Assembly: GCA_009763385.1 (NCBI GenBank) | Contig: CM019826.1 | Span: forward strand, 60,417,713 to 60,481,712 | DNA from: Coix lacryma-jobi var. lacryma-jobi | Taxonomy: Eukaryota; Streptophyta; Magnoliopsida; Poales; Poaceae | Reading direction: 5' to 3' | DNA length: 64,000 nucleotides | Shown: positions 56,787-64,000 of the stretch, in pieces | Numbering within the stretch: position 1 is the stretch's first letter | How the letters are laid out: each line of letters opens with the position of its first letter | The notes under the pieces: model-generated | What the model was told of the DNA's origin: nothing | What the model saw: the letters and a program-made list of their open reading frames with translations, nothing else | The model's database searches: none | Translations under genes and position numbers: made by a program

Positions 56787-57770
56787 TCACATATGGGGTC
56801 TTGGATCCTGCTGCACTCCCTGCCTTATTCTTGTTCTGCATCATGGGAGCGGTGTAAGGCTTCTGATAACTAGGACGGGATGGTGGTGGTGATCTTTCTT
56901 TGTGGGGGACGGTATATGCTCCTGTGACACAGGCGGGCGATATGGGGCGGTGCTCCGAAAGGGGTCCTCTGCTGGGATGAACCTCCTTCATTTGCACGAT
57001 GGCGCGTCTCTGTCGCTAGCCGGCTGTCATTGGCCTCTTGATTTAGGCAGTCACTGACGAAGTCACTGAAGGTGGTGCGGTGACTGTTGCCCATCTTGGA
57101 GAGCATGGCGGCACTCATGCCACGCTTAAAGCTTGCAATCTTCTTGGCCTCAGTATCAACAAAGTCTGGGGCGTAGCGAGCTAGGTTGTTGAAACTGTGG
57201 AGATACTCGGACATAGACCTGGTTCCCTGAGACAACCTCATGAACTCTGCAACCTTCATTTCCATCAGACCACTAGGGATGTAGTGGTTGCGCATAGCGG
57301 TGGAGAACTGATCCAATGTGACACGTGTTTTGCAGGCAAGGATGCACGGTACTGGGCCCACCACAAACCTGCGGGTCCTTCCAACATGTGGGCGGCGTAC
57401 TCTGCCTTGAGCTCTTCCGTCAGACGAAGCAGACGAAACTTCTGGGTGATGGAGTTGAGCCACTCATCAGCCTCAAGCGGTTCGGTGGCTTCTTGAACAC
57501 AAGAGGGCGAGTGTCCAAGAAGTCACGGTAGGAGCTGTACTGGTTGGGCTCCGGACCTTGACGTTGATGATGCTGCTGTGCAGTGTTGTTAGCGATATTG
57601 CGGAGGGTGGCCTCCATGTGCCTCTGCATTTCCTCCATATTCCTTTGGCTGCCCAAGAACTGGCCAAAGAACGCTTCCGACGTCATCGGCGGCGGTGGGG
57701 GAGGTGGCAGATTCTCCTCCTGTCCTGCCCCCTGCCCACGCTGGCTGCGAGTGTGTGCCGGCATCTGCAT
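56620..57770 (-). pseudogene. Chromovirus Gag, shifted
   Basis: The start codons are at 57770 and 57764 (MQMPAHTRSQRGQG). A Pro/Glu-rich N-terminus and a Gln/Met-rich helix (GSQRNMEEMQRHMEATLRNIANN) come first. Capsid continues after a shift (57463-56870: KTRVTLDQFSTAMRNHYIPSGLMEMKVAEFMRLSQGTRSMSEYLHSFNNLARYAPD). After another shift comes the zinc knuckle CYNCGQTGHLSRQC (about 56775). The start follows a ggatatgcag acceptor-like sequence, so it may begin an exon. Confidence 0.87.
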
Positions 57771-58067
57771 ATCCCATTATTAAGCAATCATTAGGTGATG
57801 TTACATCGATCATGAATAAAATACTGCGTTGTACATAATTCGAAAATTAGCACACGACCAAGTATAATTACTCATTTCCATACAACATCACAAAACAATC
57901 GCTCGAAATTAGACATGCAAACGACGGATTTCCATAAAAGATGCCGGATCGAAGTCCGGACTTTGTCCAAAAGCTTACATGCCATCAACCATTTAACATA
58001 AAACTAGCACATGTGTAGGGGTACATCACTTAGCGAGCAAGCTCAAGCTATACAAAAAAAACGATCT
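57771..58067 (-). mobile_element. Spacer between upstream ORF and gag
   Basis: About 300 AT-rich bases without a coding frame. It ends in an acceptor-like ggatatgcag right at the gag start, and a donor-like gttagt lies near 58078. It may be an intron; this is not shown. Confidence 0.45.
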
Positions 58068-59051
58068 CTAACAACTAACGCTCAGGGGTCTCCAGCGGCG
58101 GATGCAGCGTCCTCTGGTTGGGATCGTCGGACCAAGGACCTCTCCGTCCTGGGGATCCGGGACCTCAGCTGCTGGGGCAGCGGCCTCCTGCGCGGCGTGG
58201 TGCATCTGATGGACGGCCTCGTGGAGCTGGTCGATGTAGGCCTGTTGTCCGTGGATCTGCTGTATCAACAGGTGGGCTCCCTCTCTAAGCTGGTCGAGCG
58301 CGGTGCGGGCCTCATCTCTCTGAAGAGCGGTAGTCAGGTACATCTGCTCTGCAACTGTCCTGGCAGTGGACTGTGCTGCTGCTGTGGTGCGGGCATCGTC
58401 ACGCTCAAGAGTGACCTACTGAATCCTCTCCTGCAGACGAGCAACCTCAGCGTCGAAGTCCTCTTGTAGCTTCCTCTTGCTTTGGTAAGTGGCGGTGAGG
58501 GTGAAGGACACGCTCTCAAGAGTGCGCTCCAAACTCTCACATACACCTAGCAAAGCTCCAGTGGCGCTCATCGCAGGTGTCTCACAGTAGAACCTCTCCT
58601 CTGGGCTTCCTGTCAAGACTGAATCCAAAGTCTACTTCCAGCGCAATGGAAAAAATGATCCACGGGGAAACACTCCTGCCATAGCGCTAGCTAGGTCGAC
58701 GGGGGGGGGGGCGATGATATCCTTCAGCACTAGGTATGGCCCTGTTGGCTCCATCCTTGGCACAAGTGCCTCTGGTGATCTCCTTCCACCCTGTCCAGTG
58801 AGGCTTGGCAGGCAAGGCTTTGACCTTGATCTCCACCATGACCAAGGAATCTGCCCGTAGATCTCCTTCTACCACGAGTACCTGGGCTCCTGTCCTTCCT
58901 CATAGCCCACGGCCTGCAGAATCCTCCAAAGGATAGTCGGCAAGCCGAAGTAGGACAAGAACGTCTTCCGGGTCAGCTTGGTGGCCAAGCGGTGACGCGG
59001 AACTCCTCTGCCTCCGGTGGCCTTGCGAGCGGTCAGCTTAGTCCGGGCCAT
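58068..59051 (-). pseudogene. Upstream ORF with histone H3 tail-like N-terminus and coiled coil
   Basis: From ATG at 59051-59049, residues 2-5 ARTK, 7-10 TARK, 12-14 TGG, 22-25 LATK and 28-29 RK reproduce the H3 tail (19 of H3's first 28 residues identical, with one inserted Val). Differences include K14 to R, S10 to A and S28 to T. No histone fold follows; instead YFGLPTILWRILQAVGYEEG, and after a one-base shift near 58872 VLVVEGDLRADSLVMVEIKVKALP. The C-terminal part (58628-58068, one in-frame stop TAG near 58417) is a long Gln/Glu/Arg-rich helix: SLERTLESVSFTLTA, KLQEDFDAEVARLQERI, TALDQLREGAHLLIQQIHG. I know no function. Position upstream of gag in the leader suggests an accessory protein of the element. 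Confidence 0.75.
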
Positions 59052-59188
59052 CTGTAGAAACAAAAAGGGTTTCGAACTCTCGTGAGACGGATATTAAGTT
59101 GGCAAATTTTATAGAAAAGAGACAACTTTTAATTAAGGGGAGGTAATGTAAATGCATGAATATAAACATGATGCATGATCGTACTTAC
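59052..59188 (-). other. Probable leader intron ending at the ATG of the upstream ORF
   Basis: On the minus strand a consensus donor GTAAGTAC starts at 59188 and a strong acceptor, tttttgtttctacag, ends at 59052, directly before ATG. The 137-base interval is AT-rich, as plant introns are. The prediction rests on consensus only. Confidence 0.55.
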
Positions 59189-59764
59189 GTTCTCACTCAC
59201 TAATAACGACTCGTAAGTCCTAACGTTCTAGTCGGTGGCAAGAACGATCTCTCATGCGTTATCTACACGTTCTACTCGTTCGCATAGTTAGTGTACCTGC
59301 AGAAGATTCATTTCAGCCCAAAGAAATTCCCAATGATAAAACAATTGAGTATTGGCCAATATGCGCAAAATACATAGAAGCCAACACTAAACACCATGCA
59401 CCAACATAGAAAACACCCTTGAAAACATTGATACCCTCGTACGTGTTTGCGTGGAGCTCGCACATACTTGGTATAAGAACTCTCACCTAGACCGACGGTT
59501 GGACGGTCATGCTCTCATATCTCACAAAATCATTTTATGCATGTTTTCGCGATCGACGCATTCTCTTTTTCCGAGAATGGACCAGCAAATAAAGATCCAG
59601 CATGAAGCAAAACCCTGAACCCTGTTAGCAGTTAAGCCACCTGAATCCTAGTATAGGGCTTGAGGACGAGACTGGGCACACTTAGTAATTGAAAAAGTTT
59701 TGAAAATAGCTTTGAAATACCCATTTTAGTTCAAAAATAGCTCTTACGGAGGTAATCACTTGAA
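59189..59764 (-). mobile_element. Chromovirus leader
   Basis: Non-coding stretch between the primer site and the predicted intron. I see no significant frame or repeat. Confidence 0.6.
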
Positions 59765-59780
59765 CCATGCTCCGATACCA
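59765..59780 (-). promoter_or_regulatory. Met-tRNA primer-binding site of chromovirus
   Basis: The minus strand reads TGGTATCGGAGCATGG, three bases after the LTR end. It fits initiator Met-tRNA, the usual primer of Del/Tekay elements, with one variant base as in SIRE-1. Confidence 0.88.
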
Positions 59781-59783
59781 AGC

Positions 59784-62700
59784 TGTGGCGGAACCGTCCT
59801 GATTATAAGAGCTCAAGTATTATCTTAGCCAAATTCGTCTGACTTCGACTCATACTTGAACCCATATAACCCCGGTAGTCCGGAAATCACGAAGGATTTC
59901 TAACACCATACATCATACAGGATCGCATGTTCAAGGATCACATTCGTAAAGATACATCACAGCGGAAACGAAACCGAATTTAACATCAGAGTACGAATTT
60001 AAAACAGAGTTATTACAAACCGAATTTTAAAATGCGGAAGCTGCAATAAGTTTGAAACACGACCACAACACACGTGGTCCAAATAAAACATTGTTTGATA
60101 AATCCACTCAACACGACTCTCACTCCCTTTTCAGATAATGTGCCACTAACAGTCTCAGACCAGCAAAAGAAAAGGGAAGCTTCTGGACGACCCTGCCCTG
60201 GGCCTACTCCTCATCACCTTCCACGGGTAGAGGCAGTGCTTACAATAGCCAAAGTAGACCTGGCCATCTGCAACAAACGGGATAAACCCTGAGTACGGGA
60301 ATGTACTCAGCTAGACTTACCCGTCCAACTGAAAATAAAGACACCAAGGGTATGCAAGGCCTTTTCGGGTGGAGCTGGGATATTTTAGTTGCGAAAAGCT
60401 TAATTTTAGATAAGAGGTAATTAATGATAATGAGCTGTCATTTTTAGACCTATTCCTTAATTCTAGGTTTTTCACCTGTACTAGAGCACTCACTTGAATC
60501 TACCAATCAATAATATAACCATATCCAGTTGACTTATCCACATTTTAGTTGAACCTTTAATCATTACATGGAGTTGTATCGTGGTGAAGCTCGCCATAGT
60601 TTCCCACTAACCGGGGAGACGGCGACTCGAATCGAATTCCAAACCAGCTGATGAAAGACCTTTAATACCAGCCCATACTTTCCCCGTCGGGTCCATGCAT
60701 TGGGCAACCGCTCGACGCTTGTTCGTGGTGGTAATCGCCGCGGTTCAAGAACGGACCGCCCAATTGGAACCTGGCGATGGCCTCACGCGGTAGATCGCAA
60801 TTTCCATACTAGAGGGCACGACACGGGTTGAGACCGGCCCGAACAGCTTCTAACCGGCTTTGGGGTCGATGATTACAGCACCGACATATCCCTAAGTAAA
60901 AGGGCGCGTTCAAAAATGAACGAGGGCCAACATCGATACAAACCTACACGATCCAACGGATGGACTACCCCAAGTTTCCGAACTTATGCCCTGCCATCCC
61001 GTTGACCGTATTTCATTACTACTCAGGTTCTTTTCCATGATAGCAAATATAGCCAACCGTGATCCGGTAAATACCCATCCGGGTATTACGGAAACATCCT
61101 TAACTACCACTTTTATTAAGCAGGCTAAGCAATTCTACATTGTAATTAAATAACAGGATAACAAGGTAGATATTAATCAATAACCAAGGAATGGTAATGC
61201 AGCAAGTAGGATTCATTCCAACTCCTAAACCTAATGCATCACAATATAAAAGGACTCAAGTAATCTTAATTGCAAAAGATAGGAGGCTTAATATGCTCCG
61301 GGGCTTGCCTTGGGTGAAGACCGAGGCCTCGTGGGAAGGGCACTCGGGCAAGTTAGTGTCGCTGGCGGGGTCGACTTCCTCGGCTTGCTGGAGCTCCGAA
61401 ATCTGCTGCTCGGCGTTTGCTTCTGGCTCCTGCTCGGGCTCCGGGAGTGTCGATCCTATTGCATGCGACGAATAATAAATATTTGCAATGCGGGTGCACG
61501 ATGTGTGGTATGAGAAGAGCATTTCTTGCAAACCAACAAAACCAACTTGTTGAACCACTTTTACATTAAGGCAAATACTTATTTATTTTATAAAACAAAA
61601 TCCATTTATTCACCCTTTTTCTTATCTAATAATTCAAAAGAAACTTAGGTTTGAACTGCAAGTGCACCTTTCTGGACTCAGAAAAATCTACGAAAATTCT
61701 AGAAGGCAAACCACACTTACTGGACTCCACTGAACAAATTCCAGCCAAAAATAAAATACAGAACTACAGATGCGAAAATGACAAATAAACTGCTCAAAAG
61801 GTACTTTGAACTAGCTCCTTATCCAAAAAGTGTTCAACAGCAGATTTCATAATTTTCCTACCTTCTTTTACTCAAAAGCATTCTACTGCAGAAAACTTGT
61901 GGCCAGAGCATAAACATACAAGCCTACACAAAATAAACAAATCTATCCCAATTTAAACTATTTGAACTACAACCCTTCTGGAAAAGGGTGATAAACTCAA
62001 CTTCATATTTTTTCCCAGATTCTACTTCACATTTTATGCTTATCAAGAGAGTTCCATGAACAGAAACATTATACTATTTCTTACATGAATTTCTAACGGA
62101 AAACACAAAAAAGCACATTTGCAAAACAACTTCAGAATTCTTCACATAACAGATCATGCTTACATTTTTCTTAGCTTGGACATCATAAACAGAGACTATA
62201 CAAATTTTCCCATATTTTATTTCAGCATATAAAACACCTTAACATTTATTCTTAAGAAATCAGCCAAAAAGGACTTTTAATCATAACAGAAACTTTTTCC
62301 ACATAAACAGTGCATCATATATTTTTCACAAGTGTAAAACAGGATAATAAACTTACACAAAATTTTCCAAGAATTATCTCAACCAGAAAACATATATAAC
62401 TATTTATCTTAGCAAAAGCATATAAAGTGGAATAAATGAAAACAGTAAAATAAACTTCTACCAAAAATACTTTTATATTTTTCCAAGACAGATCTACTCA
62501 CAAACAAGCTAACAAAACTGAAAGCACTTCATTTGGACTAACAAAACAGGACCTACAAAATAAACAAGCATTTACCGGAAAAAGAAAACATTTTGGAAAA
62601 CGTTTTCTGGACAACACTCGGCGCACGGAAAAGGTGTGGGCTCGCTAGAGGCTCGGCTCGAACGAGACAGTGCCCGAGGGTTCGCTCGAGGCCTAGCTCG

Positions 62701-64000
62701 GGCGAGACGGAAAACAAACGCCCGTCCGAGGCCTAGCTCGAGGGCTCGGGCGAGACGGAAGGCAATCGCCCGTCCGAGGCCTGGCTCGGGGGCTCGGGCG
62801 AGACGGGAAAAACAATCGCCCGTCCGAGGCCTGGCTCGGGGGCTCGGGCGAGATGGAAAGCAATCGCCCGTCCGAGGCCTGGCTCGGGGGCTCGGGCGAG
62901 ACGGAAAGCAATCGCCCGTCCGAGGCCTGGCTCGGGGGCTCGGGCGAGACGGAAAGCAATCGCCCGTCCGAGGCCTGGCTCGGGGGCTCGGGCGAGACGA
63001 AAAAAACAAGGGAGAGATTTGACCGTCGATTCCTCGCCGACGGTGAGGTCGCCGGCGGTGAGGCTAGGCTCGATAGACTCGTCTCGACGAGGCGCATCTA
63101 GCGGTGGTGTTGGTTTGGCCAGAGGGTGACCGTAGCTCGCCGGCGACGAGCCATGGCGGACGGTGGCGGCGGTGAGGCTCGGCTTCGCCGTGTCCGGCGG
63201 TCGCCGGAGAAATTGGCGCGTGCGCAGTGCTTCGTGAACCCTAGGGAGCTACGTGAGTGGGTCGGTTTGGCTCGGATGGCTCCAGGAGAGCTTGGCCTCG
63301 TGCATGGCTGCGGCGGACGGCCATGGCGCTCCGCCGGGGAAGAAGGGGTGGGAGAGAGCGATAGCGTTGAAGCTAGGTGGTGTTCTCACCTTGCCTTGGC
63401 TTGGTGATGCTTGACGGCGAAGGAGGTAGACGCTGGAGGTCGTGTCGGGGAGGAACGACGATGCGGGCTCTGCGGTGGCGACGACGAACCGAAGGGGGCG
63501 TTTCGTCCTCCGGCGGCGATGGGGCTTGGTCGGGGACGACAACGTGCGCATGGCGTGTGCACGGTGTAGGCGGAGAGGCTGGCGAGAGGGATTGGATGGT
63601 GGTGGTCGGGTGTGGCCGGAACGGCGGAGGGGAGTGATGGTGGTGATCGGTTGGCGAGGGTGGCGGACGCTTGCGCGTTCGTGGGAGCGGAGAGGGAGTG
63701 AGAGCGAGAGCGAGTGGGAGTTGTGTGCGCGGGTGAGCGAGGGAGTGAAGGGGGTGCTCGGGGTTTTGATCGGCTTGACCGGCCGGTGGTCGTGGCGGGA
63801 CACGGCGGCGCGGTCGGCGAGGCAACGCGGGTGATGCCGTGCACGGCGAGCGGGCACAGCAGGCGAGGCGAGCGGAGAGTGGCCGGGGGAGATAGCTTGC
63901 GTGCTCGGGTGAGAGAGGATCGAGCGAGGAGTGGCCGGCGAGGATCCTCGGCAGGATACGGCGGCCACGTGGCGGTTGCGGCCGGCGTACGGCACGGGCG
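59784..64000 (-). repeat. 5' LTR of chromovirus, cut by window end
   Basis: Begins TGTGGCGGAACC in plus coordinates and is collinear with 37131 to about 41370. It contains the minisatellite and GC-rich part. About 430 bases are missing beyond the window. Differences from the 3' LTR include the block at 60290-60420 and the sequence near 61855. Confidence 0.9.
62718..63000. repeat. 48-bp minisatellite in chromovirus 5' LTR
   Basis: About six units, the last four nearly identical. It is cleaner than the copy at 40086-40365, with all units in one frame. Confidence 0.87.

Larger units (their letters stand above)
37131..64000 (-). mobile_element. Tekay/Del-type Ty3 chromovirus with very long LTRs
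   Basis: On the minus strand from right to left: 5' LTR (from beyond 64000 to 59784), Met-tRNA primer site, leader with an intron, an upstream ORF with an H3-like tail, gag, protease, reverse transcriptase, RNase H, integrase, chromodomain, polypurine tract (41796-41779), 3' LTR (41778-37131). SIRE-1 is inserted between chromodomain and polypurine tract. The gene order, with integrase ending in a chromodomain and long LTRs, is that of the Del/Tekay chromoviruses. Coding regions are broken by several shifts. Removing SIRE-1, the element would be about 15.8 kb. Confidence 0.87.

Noticed and set aside
58860..59051. A captured histone H3 gene
   Set aside because: Only the tail matches; the histone fold (residues 45-135) is absent, so this is tail mimicry and not a gene copy.

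Overview
The window is plant nuclear DNA made almost entirely of nested transposable elements. Families, long LTRs, CACTA subterminal repeats and telobox-like tracts fit a large-genome grass, probably panicoid (sorghum, sugarcane or Miscanthus-like; inference). I found no ordinary host gene, tRNA, rRNA or CRISPR array. Most coding frames are broken by stops or single-base shifts, so they are listed as pseudogenes. Family names come from protein motifs and primer-binding sites read by eye, not from a database search.

Left flank (1-8936): the 3' interior, an LTR and the primer-binding leader of an Athila-type Ty3 element (A); a 5'-truncated SIRE-type LTR (+); a minus-strand Tat-type Ty3 element cut off just after protease; and 245 unassigned bases.

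Main nest (8937-64000), outside to inside: a non-coding LTR element (C, 8937-12795) is entered by the LTR of a minus-strand SIRE element (SIRE-2, 12796-15053). That LTR is entered by an Athila-type element with gag and protease but no visible reverse transcriptase (E, from 15054). E is entered twice. First, by a minus-strand solo LTR (21480-35654, TSD GTAAG), itself split by a 12.9-kb CACTA transposon (21712-34581). Second, inside its 3' LTR at 37131, by a minus-strand Tekay/Del-type chromovirus with 4.65-kb LTRs, which carries a complete minus-strand SIRE element (SIRE-1, 41835-53380, TSD TTCTT). The second LTR of the chromovirus runs off the right end.

The CACTA element has two genes, each preceded by an array of hairpin repeats and a TATA box: a TNP2-type transposase with an upstream RNase H1/viroplasmin-like exon, and a Transposase_24-type gene that continues through six further introns into a Ulp1-like cysteine protease. 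A degenerate telomere-like block lies in the second gene's leader.

The most striking observation is in the chromovirus. Upstream of gag, immediately after a consensus splice acceptor, is a reading frame whose first 28 residues after Met copy the histone H3 N-terminal tail (19 identities allowing one inserted residue, with the K4, K9 and K27 equivalents kept), followed by non-histone sequence and a long helical coiled coil. The same element encodes a (decayed) chromodomain, the module that reads methylated H3 tails. Second is a set of hairpin arrays in SIRE LTRs whose stems change on both sides together while the loop stays fixed.
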